NCBI GenBank assembly: GCA_025452255.1 | Contig: CP104974.1 | Span: forward strand, 1,675,001 to 1,739,000 | DNA length: 64,000 nt | Source: Devosia sp. A8/3-2 | GTDB taxonomy: Bacteria > Pseudomonadota > Alphaproteobacteria > Rhizobiales > Devosiaceae | Reading direction: 5' to 3' | Shown here: positions 9,304-20,623 of the stretch, piece after piece | Layout of the letters: each line of letters opens with the position of its first letter | How positions within the stretch are numbered: the stretch's first letter is position 1 | The notes under the pieces: model-generated | The model's database searches: none | Seen by the model: the letters and a program-made list of their open reading frames with translations, nothing else | Told to the model about the DNA's origin: nothing | Translations under genes and position numbers: made by a program

Positions 9304-10695
9304 CCGCAGCAGCGCAATGCGTTCGACCTGCGCGCAGGCCGCCTTGAGCTCTGCGGCGGCGCTGTTGGTGATGCGCTGTTCAAAGGCAGCCAGGATCGAG
9401 GCCTTGGTATTGTCCTTGACCGCGATGATGAACGGGAAGCCGAATTTTTCGACATAGGCCGTGTTGAGCGCGGTGAATTTTTCGCGCTCGGCATCGGTCA
9501 GGGCATCGAGGCCGGCTGAGGCCTGTTCCTCGGTCGAGGCTGCGGTCAGTCGCTTGGCTGCCGCCAGTTTTCCGGCCAGTCGGGGTGAGCGCGCAGCACG
9601 GCCGGGCGTTCCTCGTCACTGGCGAGGCGGAACTGGGTGCGCAGTGCGAATTGCAGGCCAATGGCGGTGTCATTGACCGGGGCCAGTTCACCCTCCCGGG
9701 CGCGTTCAGCAATCCAGGGGAGTGCTCGAAGATCGAGCCGAATTTTTCGACGAACTCCGCCTTGGGCAGCTGCGACGGGATGAATTCGGGCGCCTGATAG
9801 GGATGTTCCCCGGCCCAGTGTTGGGCGATGTCGAGGCGGGTGGGCACCCAGACCTTGTCGAAGCCCTTGATGTAGTCGACGAACTTCTTGAGCCCTCGGA
9901 AGCGGCCGGGCTGGCCGACCGAGCGACAATGGAGGCCAATCGACATCATCTTGGGCGAGCCCGCCCGGCCCTCGGCGTAGAGGCAGTCAAAACTGTCTTT
10001 GAGGAACTGGAAATATTCCTCGCCGTTGTCGAAGCCGCTGGCGGTGACGAACCGCATGTCATTGGCGCTCAGGGTGTAGGGAATGATCAGTTGCGGGGTG
10101 CCCTGATGCACGCGCCAATAGGGCAGGTCGTCGTCATAAGTGTCTGAGATATAGGCGAAACCACCGGCCTCGGAGACCAGATTAACCGTATTGAGCGAGC
10201 AGCGGCCGGTGTACCAGCCGGCGGGGCGCTCGCCCGTCGCGATCGTATGCAGGCGGATCGCCTCGGCAATCTGCTGGCGCTCCGTTTCGGGCGTCATGTC
10301 CTTGTGCTCGACCCATTTATAGCCGTGGCTGGCAATTTCCCAGCCGGCTTCCTGCATGGCGGCAAGCTGGGTCGGGGCGCGCATCAAGGCGGTGGCGACG
10401 CCGTAAATGGTGAGCGGCAGGGCGGCTTCGGTGAACAGGCGATGTAGCCGCCAGAAGCCGGCCCGCGCGCCATATTCATACATGGATTCAACATTCCAAT
10501 GGCGCTTGTCGGGCCAGGGCGCAGCGCCCACCACATCGACCAGAAACGCCTCGGAAGCGGCATCGCCATGCAGGATATTGTTTTCCCCGCCCTCTTCGTA
10601 ATTGAGCACGAACTGTACCGCCACATGCGCGCCGCCGGGCCAATTGGCATGAGGCGGATTAGGGCCGTAGCCGTGCATGTCGTGGGGTAACGCAT
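9283..10695 (-). CDS. puuE: Fused allantoinase (PuuE type) and OHCU decarboxylase (UraD)
   Basis: Two enzymes in one chain. The N-terminal two thirds is a polysaccharide-deacetylase-fold allantoinase opening allantoin to allantoate: DMHGYGPNPPHANWPGG, NYEEGGENNILHGD, EIASHGYKW, GWYTGRCSLNT, ISDTYDDDLPYW. The C-terminal third is UraD, converting OHCU to S-allantoin: ENWRQPSD, AYVEKFGFPFIIAVK, ERIALLRLKAIL. Frame jumps near 10683, 9715, 9555 and 9375. ATG 10695 (MRYP, then HDMHGYG in the other frame) is the likely start. The TAA at 9283 lies inside a hairpin. Order is reversed relative to the pathway. Confidence 0.9.
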
Positions 10696-10761
10696 TGGAC
10701 TGTCTCGTGGAAAGGTCGGAGGGAGGGGACAAGGTAAGCAGATGTGCGGGTGCTGCGCTAG

Positions 10762-11751
10762 TCACCCCTGCACTGCCCCCGGCAGCGACACCCCCTCAAA
10801 ATAGCCTTTGGCGTGGTCGAAAAAATATGGCGGGGGCCAGGTGCAGCGCGCTGCCGCCGCGGACCATGATGCCGAAGCGGTTGGTGGGCAGGCCGCTATC
10901 TTCGAGCGGGCGGAAGACCAGCGTGCCGCGCTCGATTTCGTTCTGGGCGCCGATGGGTGTCATGATGGAGGCGTAGTGGCCGCCCGGGGCCAGTTCGACC
11001 ATGAGACGAATGGAATCGACTTCGACCAGCGGCGGCAGGATGGTGGCGGAGCCGCGCAGGAAAGGCTCGATGACTTCGCGGATGGAGATTTCGGGCTTCG
11101 CCACCGCCAGCGGATGCTCGATGCATTGGCGGAAAGTGAGGTGTTTGCTGTCGGCCGGGGGTGGTCGGGCGCCATCACCGCACCGATCCGCACGTCGCGG
11201 CGGAAGGCGACGTCGATCTGGCGGGGCGGCTTGGCGATGAAGCCCAGCCCGATATCGACGCGCTCGTCCAATAGCCGCTCGATGACGCCAGAGGAGGAGG
11301 TGAGCGAGACATCGAGATTGAGCCGGGGATAGCGCCGGCCGAAATCGGTGATCAGGCGCGGCAGGAAGGATAGGCCAATGCTTTCGGCCGCTGCGATGCG
11401 GACTGAGCCGGATTTGATGCCACGCAGCATTTCGATTTCGGACACCGCCGCCTCGATGGGCGCGGCCAGCCGGCGGGAATGGCGGAACAGGATTTCGCCC
11501 GCCGGGGATAACCGCAAGCGCTGCTTTTCGCGGATGAAGAGGGCTATTCCCAGCGCATCCTCAAGCTGGGCCACTTGCCGCGTAATGGCTGAGGACGCGA
11601 TATCGAGCCGTCGCGCCGCCTCGCGGATCGACAAATGCGTCGCCACGGCGTTGAAATAGATCAGCGATGGCTGGTGGAATACCCGCGCCAAAAGGCCCGT
11701 GGAAAGGGCGTGTTCGCGGGGGCGGTCCGGTGGCTTTGGTTTGGAATCCAT
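10762..11751 (-). CDS. LysR-family regulator, probably of purine catabolism
   Basis: Transcription factor with N-terminal helix-turn-helix (YFNAVATHLSIREAARRL, SAITRQVAQLEDALG) and a C-terminal effector domain. One frame jump near 11155. A second is a run of six T where five restore the frame near 10813 and give the ending YFEGVSLPGAVQG with TGA at 10762; this is a clear homopolymer case. ATG 11751 chosen (MDSKPKPP); an upstream ATG at 11781 is possible. Divergent from uraH across a 106-bp gap holding a palindrome, and upstream of puuE-uraD, so control of both is likely. Confidence 0.85.
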
Positions 11752-11761
11752 GATTTTACAG

Positions 11762-11780
11762 TGCTGCCGATTTGGCAGCA
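11762..11780. promoter_or_regulatory. Palindrome in the lysR-uraH intergenic region
   Basis: TGCTGCC (11762-11768) and GGCAGCA (11774-11780) separated by GATTT, a perfect 7-bp inverted repeat 10 bp upstream of the lysR start and about 80 bp before uraH. It has the size and place of a LysR binding site. Confidence 0.55.
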
Positions 11781-11857
11781 TAATGCTCCCAAATTGAGAG
11801 TATCAAGAACAATTCCACGCGCTATGGTTTGTGTGGGGACGACGCAAGGAGCAGCTT

Positions 11858-12213
11858 ATGGCGGGTATTGGACGCCTGACGACGCATGTATTGGATACGA
11901 TGCATGGCAAGCCGGCCAAGGGGATGCGGCTTGAGCTGCTTTATGTGCATGGCGATCATACCCATCACATTGCCGATAGCTATACCAATGGAGACGGGCG
12001 GGTCGATCAGCCGCTGCTCGACGAGCAGCAGTTCCAGCATGGGGAATATGAGATCCATTTCCATGTCGGGCAGTATTTCGAGCGGCTGGGGGTGGAGCTC
12101 GAGGCGCAATTCCTCGATGTCGTGCCGATCCGCTTCACGATTTCCGAAGACAAGCATTACCACGTGCCGCTGCTGGTCAGCCCCTTCGCCTATTCGACCT
12201 ATCGGGGAGTTGA
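11858..12213 (+). CDS. uraH: 5-hydroxyisourate hydrolase (transthyretin-related)
   Basis: Hydrolyses 5-hydroxyisourate, the product of urate oxidation, to OHCU. Seen: GRLTTHVLDTMHGKPAKGM, TNGDGRVDQPLL, YEIHFHVGQYF, FLDVVPIRF and YHVPLLVSPFAYSTYRG, the signature C-terminus. The expected final Ser and stop (YRGS) appear only if one base is restored near 12206; TGA then falls at 12211-12213, 3 nt before xdhA. As written the frame runs on into xdhA. ATG 11858 follows AAGGA. First gene of the rightward purine operon. Confidence 0.93.
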
Positions 12214-12216
12214 GGT

Positions 12217-13671
12217 ATGGCCGAGATCGCCAACGCCATCCGCTTCATCCTCAATGATGAGGAAATCGCGCTGACCGATGTGGCGGCGGATACGACGCTG
12301 CTCGATTTCCTGCGGCTGGAAAAGCGGCTGCGCGGCAGCAAGGAAGGCTGTGCCGAGGGCGATTGCAGGGCCTGTACGGTGCTGGTCGGGCGGCTGCACG
12401 GCGATGAGATGATCTACGACTCGGTCACCGCCTGCATTCGTTTTGTGGGGAGCCTGCACGGCACCCATGTGGTGACGGTCGAGCATTTGCAGGCCAAGGA
12501 TGGCACGCTGCATCCGGTACAGCAGGCCATGGTCGATCAGCATGGTAGCCAATGCGGCTTCTGCACGCCCGGCTTTGTGATGAGCCTTTATGGGTTGTGG
12601 ATGCGCGATCCCCAGCCGAGCCGGGGGCGATTGAAAAGGCCCTGCAGGGCAATCTCTGCCGCTGCACCGGCTATGCCCCGATCATCCGCGCCGCGCAGGC
12701 GATTTCTTCCTATGGGGCGCCCGAGGCCGATCCGCTGCGGGCCGAGCGCATTGCGCTCAAGGGCAAGATCAAGGCGATCCATGATGGGCGTCGGGTCGAA
12801 ATTGCCGACCAGATCATCGTGCCGGCGAGCCCGGATGATTTTGCGGCGGTCTACGAGGCCAATCCGGGCGCGACCATTGTGGCCGGCTCCACCGATGTGG
12901 GCCTGTGGGTCACCAAATTCATGCGCCGCATCGGTCCGGTGATTTTCATCGGGCATTTGCAGGAGCTCAAGCGCATTGCCGAAAACGATAGCGAATTGCG
13001 GCTTTATGCCGGGGTCAGCTATTCCGAAGCGCTGCCATCCATCGCGGCCAATTTCCCGCAGCTGGGCGAATTGTGGGACCGCATCGTGGGCGAACAGATC
13101 CGCAATATGGGGACCATTGGCGGCAATATCGCCAATGGCTCGCCCATTGGCGACACGCCGCCGCCGCTGATCGCGCTGGGGGCCAAGCTGCATCTGCGGC
13201 GGGGCGAACATCGGCGCGAGATCAAGCTCGAGGATTATTTCCTCGCCTATGGCAAGCAGGACCGCCAGCCGGGCGAGTTCGTTGAAAGCGTCACCATTCC
13301 CTATCTGCCGGCGGGCGAGCATTTCGCCACCTACAAGATTTCCAAGCGGCGCGAGGAAGACATTTCCGCGCTGTGCGGCGCATTCCGCATCTTCGTCAGT
13401 GATACCGGCGTCGTCGGCATGGTCCGCGTGGCCTTTGGCGGCATGGCGGCGACGCCTAAGCGCCAAGGCCGTGGAGGCCGCTTTGGTTGGCAAGCCATGG
13501 ACATTGGAAACCGTGGAAGCGGCTATCGGGGCTTTCGCTGAGGATTATCAGCCGATTTCCGATATGCGCGCCTCGGCCGAATATCGTCTGCTGGCGGCGC
13601 AGAACCTGCTGCGCCGGTTCTTCCTGGAGACGACAGGCCGGGGCCAGCGGCTGGTGCGGGCGGTGGCGTGA
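12217..13671 (+). CDS. xdhA: Xanthine dehydrogenase small subunit (2Fe-2S/FAD)
   Basis: Carries electrons from the molybdenum site to NAD+. N-terminal ferredoxin domain with EGCAEGDCRACTVLVG, a second [2Fe-2S] domain with QCGFCTPGFVMSLYGLW and GNLCRCTGYAPI, then a FAD domain (ATIVAGSTDVGLWV, IRNMGTIGGNIANGSPIGD, KISKRREEDISAL). Frame jumps near 12615 and 13458. Corrected length about 485 residues, normal for bacterial XdhA. TGA at 13669-13671 overlaps the xdhB ATG. Confidence 0.94.
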
Positions 13672-15996
13672 TGAACAAGCACCCCACCATTTCCCGCTCC
13701 ACACTCCACGAATCCACCCGCCACGATAGCGGGTCCAAGCATGTTTCCGGCTCGGCCGAATATATCGATGACGTGATCGAGCCAGCCGGCACGATGCATG
13801 CCTATCTGACGCTTTCGACCAAGCCGCATGCCGAGATCGTTGCCATTGATTATGCCGCGGTCAAAGCCGCGCCCGGCGTGATCGGCGTGCTTACCGCCGA
13901 CGACATTCCTGGCGAGAATGATGTTTCGCCCAGCCACAAGCATGACGAGCCGATCTTTGCCATTGGCAAGGTGCATTTCTGGGGCCAGCCGCTATTTGCC
14001 GTGATCGTGGAAACGCGCGACCGAGCGCGGCGGGCGGCGCATCTGGCCAAGATTGAATACAAAGACCTGCCCTTTGCGCTCGATGTGCGCGGCGCAGGCG
14101 GCGGGCGGGCAATTGGTGACCGAGCCGCTCAAGCTCGAACGGGGCGATGTGCAGGGCGGGCTGGCGGAATCTCCCCGCCGGGTCAAGGGTAGCATTGCCA
14201 TTGGCGGGCAGGATCACTTCTATCTCGAAGGCCAGATCGCCATGGCGGTGCCGGGGGAAGACGAGGACGTGACCGTCTTTTCCTCCACCCAGCATCCCAG
14301 CGAAGTGCAGCTGATGGTGGCTCATGTGCTCAATATCCAGCAGCATGCGGTGACGGTGAATGTGCGCCGCATGGGCGGCGGCTTTGGCGGCAAGGAAACC
14401 CGGGGCAATCTCTTCGCGGCGGTGGCGGCCATTGCGGCCAAGAAGTGGAACCGTGCCTGCAAAATCCGGCCGGATCGCGATGACGACATGACGGCCACCG
14501 GCAAGCGGCACGATTTCGTGGTCGATTATGATGTCGGCTATGACGACATGGGCAAGATCCAGTGCGGTTGACGCCGTCTATGGCGCCCGCGCTGGCTTTT
14601 CCTCGGACCTGAGCGGCCCCGTCACCGACCGGGCGCTGTTCCATGCCGACAATGCCTATTGGTATCCTGCCGTGCAGGTGCGGTCCGAGCCGCTTTATAC
14701 CAATACTGTCTCCAATACGGCCTTTCGCGGCTTTGGCGGGCCGCAGGGCATGATGGCGGCCGAGCGCTGGATCGAGGATATCGCCTATGATCTGGGGCGC
14801 GATCCGCTCGATATCCGCAAGGCCAATTTCTATGGCACCGACAGCGAGAATGTGACGCCCTATCACCGGGTGGTGGAGGACAATGTCATCCATCGCGTGG
14901 TGGAGGAGCTGGAGCAATCCTCGGACTATCAGGCGCGGCGCAAGGCGATCCTCGATTACAATGCCGGTAGCACCATCCTCAAGAAGGGCATTGCGCTGAC
15001 GCCGGTCAAATTCGGCATTTCCTTCACCGCCACCTGTACAATCAGGCGGGCGCACTGGTGCATGTCTACAAGGATGGCTCGATCCATCTCAGCCATGGCG
15101 GCACCGAAATGGGGCAGGGGCTCTATATCAAAGTGGCGCAGGTTCTGGCCGATGCGTTCTGTGTCGGGCTCGATGCCATCAAGATCATGGCGACTTCGAC
15201 CGGCAAGGTGCCGAACACTTCGGCCACTGCCGCTTCGTCGGGTTCTGATCTCAACGGCATGGCGGCTTGGGATGCAGCGCGGCAGATCAAGGCGCGGCTG
15301 GTTACTCATGCGGCCAAGCTTTATCAATGTGATGAAGCGGTGGTGGAGTTTGTGCCGGGTGGCATCCGGGCGGGGACCAGTTCGTGGCTTTTGCCGAGCT
15401 GATTGCCTCGGCGTATTTGAACCGCGTGCAGCTTTCGGCGGCGGGTTTTTACCAGACGCCGAAAATCCATTGGGACCGGGCGACGGGGCGCGGGCATCCC
15501 TTCTATTATTTCGCCTATGGCGCTTCGGTCAGCGAGGTCACGATCGATACGCTGACGGGCGAATATGTCGTCGACCGCGTCGATATCCTCCACGATGTCG
15601 GCCGCTCGCTCAATCCGGCCATCGATATCGGCCGGGTGGAGGGCGGGTTCATCCAGTGGCATGGGGTGGCTGACCACTGAAGAACTGGTCTGGGACGACA
15701 AGGGGCAGCTGCGCACCAAGGCGCCGTCCACCTATAAGATTCCGGTGGCGAGCGACGTGCCGCCCATCTTCAACGTGCGGCTGGCTGAATGGTCGGTCAA
15801 TAAGGAGCCGACCATTGGCCGCTCCAAGGCAGTGGGCGAGCCGCCGCTGATGCTGGCGATGAGCGTGGTTGAGGCGCTGTCCATGGCGGTAGCGAGCGTG
15901 GCGGATTACAAAATTGCGCCGCGGCTGGATACGCCGGTAACGCCTGAGCGGGTGCTGATGGGGTGTGAACGGTTGAAGCGGGAGGCGCGCGGGTGA
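13671..15996 (+). CDS. xdhB: Xanthine dehydrogenase molybdopterin subunit
   Basis: Oxidises hypoxanthine to xanthine and xanthine to urate. Seen: GSAEYIDDVIEPAGTMHAYL, HFWGQPLFAVIVE, GQDHFYLEGQIAMA, the cofactor motif RRMGGGFGGKETRG, NTAFRGFGGPQGM, HGGTEMGQGLYIKVAQVLA and the late KAVGEPPLMLAMSV with the Glu expected at the active site. Five frame jumps (near 14098, 14565, 15040, 15372 and 15662) cut it up, yet every family motif remains. Corrected length about 775 residues. Starts inside the xdhA stop. Confidence 0.93.
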
Positions 15997-16017
15997 GATT
16001 GGTGGTCATCCCCGCTG

Positions 16018-16150
16018 CAGAACCCCCACCCTGTCCCTCCCCTCAAGGGGGAGGGGACCCTCTCGATCACTACGCCTCGTTCAACCCTCATATTGGCGGC
16101 TCCATCGCCTCCCTCCCCCTTGAGGGGAGGGATCGACGGTGGGGGTTCTG
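16018..16150. repeat. Intergenic palindromic mosaic element
   Basis: Ends CAGAACCCCCACC (16018-16030) and GGTGGGGGTTCTG (16138-16150) are perfect inverted copies. Inside each end is a smaller palindrome of the CCCTCCCC/AAGG/GGGAGGG type. The whole 133 bp can fold into one long cruciform. Such boxes are common in Rhizobiales intergenic DNA; a related short copy lies at 24517. It fills the xdhB-xdhC gap. Confidence 0.75.
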
Positions 16151-16186
16151 CGGCGCGGCTGACCTCGATACGGGGACGGCCACACC

Positions 16187-17035
16187 ATGACCCGCTCCGC
16201 CGACCTCGCCGATTTCCTCGCCGCCCACCGCACCATCATCGCCTGCGAACTCACCTCCGTGCGGGGCTCGTCGCCGCGCGAGCAGGGCACGTTCATGCTG
16301 GTCAGCATGGGCTCGATCTTCGGGACCATTGGTGGAGGCGCGCTCGAATATATGGTCATTGAGCACGCGCGGCGGTTGATTGCCGAGGGGCGGGCGGAAG
16401 AGGCGATGGATGTGCCGCTGGGGCCGGAAATCGGCCAATGCTGCGGTGGCCGGGTGGGCGTCAGCCTGCGCCATGCCGATGCGAGTGTCCGCGCCAATCT
16501 GGTCGAGCGCATTGCCGCCGAAGAGGCCAAGGAACCGCAGATCTATATTTTTGGCGCCGGGCATGTCGGAAGGGCGCTGGCGCAGATTCTGGCGCTGCTG
16601 CCGGTCCGGTCCGAGGTGATCGATACGCGGCAGGAAGAATTGAGCACATTGCCGCCCGGCGTGGCGTGGCGGCGGGTGGCTATGCCTGAGGCGGTGGTGC
16701 GGTCAGCGCCGGAGGGCAGCAGCTATGTGGTGCTCACCCATGATCACGCGCTGGATTTTCTGATCGTGGCCGAAGCGCTCAAGCGCGGTGACTGTCCCTA
16801 TCTCGGCATGGTGGGGTCAGAGACCAAGCGGGCGAAGTTCTCCAGCTGGTTTCGTGCTGAAGGAGGCGATCCGGCATTGCTTGAGCGGCTGATTTCTCCT
16901 ATTGGCCGCCAAGGGCTTGGGGATAAGAGGCCGGCAATTATTGCAGCACTGGCGGCGGCGGAAATTATGGTCCACATTGGTCGGCGGGAAGCTGAGATTG
17001 TGCGTGGGCGGGGCGCCGGAAACTGGGGGCCGTGA
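16187..17035 (+). CDS. xdhC: Xanthine dehydrogenase accessory protein XdhC
   Basis: Binds molybdenum cofactor and helps insert its sulfurated form into XdhB. Intact at 282 residues. Seen: SVRGSSPREQGTFMLVS, FGTIGGGALEYMVIEHARR, GPEIGQCCGGRVGVSLR, the Rossmann FGAGHVGRALAQIL and YLGMVGSETKRAKF. Its stop touches the next ATG (17036), so it joins xdh genes to the importer operon. Confidence 0.94.
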   Translation: MTRSADLADFLAAHRTIIACELTSVRGSSPREQGTFMLVSMGSIFGTIGGGALEYMVIEHARRLIAEGRAEEAMDVPLGPEIGQCCGGRVGVSLRHADASVRANLVERIAAEEAKEPQIYIFGAGHVGRALAQILALLPVRSEVIDTRQEELSTLPPGVAWRRVAMPEAVVRSAPEGSSYVVLTHDHALDFLIVAEALKRGDCPYLGMVGSETKRAKFSSWFRAEGGDPALLERLISPIGRQGLGDKRPAIIAALAAAEIMVHIGRREAEIVRGRGAGNWGP

Positions 17036-18579
17036 ATGGACGCTAGTATGCCGTTTCGGCTTGAATTGACCGGTATCACCAAGAGCTTTCCCGGCGTGCG
17101 CGCCAATGACAATGTCAGTTTCGCGGTCAAGCCCGGCGAAATCCACGCGCTGCTGGGCGAAAATGGCGCGGGCAAATCCACCCCGGTCAAGATGATCTAC
17201 GGGATCATGCAGCCCGATGCCGGCGAAATCGCTCGGAACGGCCGGTGGTCACCATCGCCAATCCCAAGGCGGCGCGTAAACTCGGCATCGGCATGGTGTT
17301 CCAGCATTTCTCGCTGTTCGAGGCGCTGACGGTGCTGGAAAACATCGCCTTGGGCATGGATGCCAAAATTCCCGCACGGGATCTGGAAGCTCGCATTCGC
17401 GAAGTGATGACCAAATACGGCCTGCTGCTCGATCCGCATCGCACTGTGGCGACGCTGTCGGTGGGTGAGCGCCAGCGCATCGAAATCGTGCGCGCTTTGC
17501 TGCTCGATCCGAAATTGCTGATCATGGACGAGCCCACTTCGGTGCTGACGCCGCAGGAAGTCGAGCAATTGTTCGAGGTGTTGCGGAAGCTCGCGGCGCA
17601 GGGCTGTTCCATTCTATACATTTCCCACAAGCTGCATGAAATCAAAGCTTTGTGCGATACGGCGACCATTCTGCGCGGCGGCAAGCTGGTCGATACCTGC
17701 GATCCCAAGCAGGAAACCAGCCGCTCCATGGCCGAAAAGATGATCGGCGCCGGTCTCAAGGACATTGTGCGCCAGCCGGGCCGGAGCATGGGCCTGCCCA
17801 AGCTGGTCGTGTCGTGGCTTTCCACCAAGAAGACCGGGCATTTCTGATGTGCCGGTCGATAATGTGAGCTTCACCGTCCGGGCGGGCGAAATCTTCGGCA
17901 TTGCCGGGGTCGCCGGCAATGGGCAGAACGCACTGCTCGATGCGCTAAGCGGCGAGATCATTGGCGATGACAAGGATGCCGTCACCATTGATGGCTATCC
18001 GCTGGGCCTGCTCGACACCACCGGCCGCCGCAAGCGCGGCCTGTGTGCGGTGCCTGAGGAACGCAATGGGCATGCGGCGATTGGCGATTTCAGCCTGAGC
18101 GACAATTCGGTACTGACGGCGCGCGACCGGCTGGGCATGGTCATGCTGGGGCTGATCAATTCGGGCGCCGCCAAGACCTATACCGGCAAGGTGATTGCCG
18201 ATTTTGCCGTCAAGGCGCTGGGGCCGGGCTCGACCGCGGGCTCGCTCTCAGGCGGGAATTTGCAGAAATACATTATGGGCCGCGAAATCCTGCAAAAGCC
18301 CAGCGTGCTGGTGGTGAGCCAGCCGACTTGGGGGTTGATGCGGGCGCGGCGGCGGCGATCCACCGAGCGCTGGTCGACCCGGCCGCAGCCGGGTCGGCCA
18401 TTGTGGTGATCAGCCAAGATCTCGATGAGCTTTTGGCGCTGTGCGACACGCTGGCGGTGATCAATCTGGGACATTTGTCCCCGGCCCAGCCGGTGGGCGA
18501 GGTGTCGGTGGAAGAAATTGGCCTCTTGATGGGCGGGATGCATGGCACAGTGGAGGTAGCTGATGCAGTTCCGGCTTGA
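17036..18579 (+). CDS. Purine/nucleoside ABC transporter ATP-binding protein
   Basis: Double-cassette ATPase of the CUT2/nucleoside type, powering import through the two permeases that follow. First cassette: [16 protein letters not shown], Walker [11 protein letters not shown]-loop [13 protein letters not shown], signature [15 protein letters not shown], Walker [12 protein letters not shown]. Second, degenerate cassette: [46 protein letters not shown]. After GKST stands Pro instead of the usual Leu, from CCCGG where CCTGG is expected (17184). Frame jumps near 17232, 17822 and 18325. Its 3' end overlaps the permease start by 17 nt. Confidence 0.9.
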
Positions 18580-19644
18580 AAAGCGCCAGGAGCCGTCCCG
18601 GCTCATGCTCTATACGACCCCGATTGCGGCCGTGTTGCTGACCATGGTCATCGGCGCCATCATTTTTCGCTGATCGGCTATGACGGCATCGGCGCGGTAC
18701 ATGAAATCTTTTTCACGCCGCTGACCAATGCTTACAAATGGCAGGACCTTGGGGTAAAAGCCGCGCCGCTGATCATTATCGGGGTTGGCCTGTCCATCGC
18801 CTATCGCGCCAATGTGTGGAATATCGGCGCCGAGGGGCAATACATCATTGGCGGCCTTGCCGGCACTCGGGTGGCGCTGGCCACCTATGGCATGACCGGC
18901 CCGTGGATCCTGCCGCTGATGATCCCGGCTGGGGTCGTGGGCGGCATGCTCTATGCGGCCATTCCGGCGCTGCTCAAGACGCGCCTCAACGTCAATGAAA
19001 TCCTGACTTCGCTGATGCTCACCTATGCCTCGGTGCAACTGATCTATTATCTGATCCGTGCGCCTCGGAAGGACCCGATGGGCATGGGCTTTCCACAGAC
19101 GCGGCTATTCTCGGAAGCCGCGCGCCTGCCCACCATCATCCCCGGCACCATCGTGCATCTGGGCGTTCCCATTGCCATTGTCGTGGCGCTGGTGGCTCGG
19201 TTTATCATGTCGCGTTCGGTATTCGGCTATCAGATGCGGGCGGTGGGCGCTGCACCGCATGCGGCGCGCTATGGCGGATTTTCCGAGAACAGGACGATCT
19301 GGCTCGCCATGCTGGTCAGCGGCGCGCTGGCGGGGCTGGCCGGGGTGCTCGAAGTGGCGGGGCCGTTCCAGCGCATGGTGCCGGGCTTTCCCACCAATTA
19401 CGGGTTCACCGCCATCATCGTGGCGTTTCTCGGTCGGCTCAATCCGCTGGGCGTGATCTTTGCCGGCATTGTCATGGCCATCACCTTTGTTGGTGGCGAA
19501 GTGGCGCAGACCACGATCGGGCTGCCCAATGCCGCGACGGGCATTTTCCGGGCCATGGTGCTGTTCTTCCTGCTGGCGGGCGATATCCCGGTGCGCTACT
19601 GGCTCAAGCGCGTGGTCACGCAACCGGCGGCAGGGGCGGCATAG
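18563..19644 (+). CDS. ABC transporter permease (purine/nucleoside)
   Basis: Inner-membrane permease of the BPD_transp_2 family. An N-terminal helix (LYTTPIAAVLLTMVIGAII), then VWNIGAEGQYIIGGLAG, the family EILTSLMLTYASVQL loop, and repeated hydrophobic segments to the end. A frame jump near 18670 (TTTTT run) separates the first helix from the rest. Corrected length about 360 residues. ATG 18563 lies inside the ATPase gene; the next permease starts directly after the stop. Confidence 0.9.
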
Positions 19645-20568
19645 ATGGATATCTATATTGCCATCATCGTCACCTCGGTCGGCGCCGCCACCCCGATCCT
19701 GATCGCGGCTCTGGGCAGATTGGTCGTCGAAAAGAGCGGCGTGCTCAATCTGGGTGTCGAGGGCATGATGCTGGTCGGCGCCATCGCGGGCTTTGCCGGG
19801 CAATTCTATACGGGCAATCCCTATTTCGCGCTGCTGTGCGGTGCGTTTGCCGGGGCCGGGGCTTCGCTGATCTTCGGGTTCTTGACGCTCAGCCTGTCTG
19901 CCAACCAGACCGCGACGGGTCTGGCGCTGACGATTTTCGGCACCGGGCTGTCCGCCCTCGCCGGCGCGCCATTCTCGGCGCGACCGATCCAATTGATGCG
20001 GCCGTTGTTTCCGGCGGAGCTGGCGACCCATCCGGTCTGGCGGGTGCTGTTCGGCTATTCATTCCCGGTCTATTTTTCGTTCTTCATGGTCGCGGCGATC
20101 TGGTGGTTCCTGCATCGCACCCGCTCGGGCCTCATCCTGCGTGCTGTCGGAGAGAACGATCTTTCGGCCCATTCGATCGGCTATTCGGTCAAGGGCGTGC
20201 GCTATGCCGCCGTGCTGTTCGGCGGCGCCATGGCCGGCATAGCGGGAGCCTGTTTCCCGCTGCTGCTGACCCCGCAATGGGCCGAACGCATGACGGCGGG
20301 CCGCGGCTGGATCGCGGTGGCGCTCGTGGTTTTTGCCTCGTGGAAGCCGTTCCGGCTGCTGGCGGGCGCCTATTTGTTCGGGCTCGTCATGACCATGGAA
20401 CTCTATGCCAAGGCCGGCGGCGGGCCGCTTTCGGTCATTCCATCCGAGCTGTGGGCGGCTTTGCCCTATCTCGCTACCATTATCGTGCTGGTCCTGATTT
20501 CGATCCGGCGCGACGCCACCAGCAATGCACCGGCCTGCCTCGGCAAGCCGTTTCTGCCCAGCAATTGA
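19645..20568 (+). CDS. ABC transporter permease, second subunit
   Basis: Intact, 307 residues, hydrophobic throughout. The N-terminus carries GAATPILIAALGRLVVEKSGVLNLGVEGMML-type signature (residues 13-43), shared by the smaller permease of nucleoside BMP systems; later FASWKPFRLLAGAYLFG. ATG directly follows the first permease stop, implying coupled translation and a 1:1 heterodimer in the membrane. Confidence 0.92.
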   Translation: MDIYIAIIVTSVGAATPILIAALGRLVVEKSGVLNLGVEGMMLVGAIAGFAGQFYTGNPYFALLCGAFAGAGASLIFGFLTLSLSANQTATGLALTIFGTGLSALAGAPFSARPIQLMRPLFPAELATHPVWRVLFGYSFPVYFSFFMVAAIWWFLHRTRSGLILRAVGENDLSAHSIGYSVKGVRYAAVLFGGAMAGIAGACFPLLLTPQWAERMTAGRGWIAVALVVFASWKPFRLLAGAYLFGLVMTMELYAKAGGGPLSVIPSELWAALPYLATIIVLVLISIRRDATSNAPACLGKPFLPSN

Positions 20569-20623
20569 GCCGGCGGCAATGACCGGTTCAATCGAATATC
20601 AAGACGTCAATCAGGAGAGAACC

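Noticed and set aside
17036-18579. Walker A mutation making an inactive transporter ATPase
   Set aside because: The Leu-to-Pro change after GKST follows the CCTGG to CCCGG pattern seen in ten other places, so a sequencing cause is more likely.
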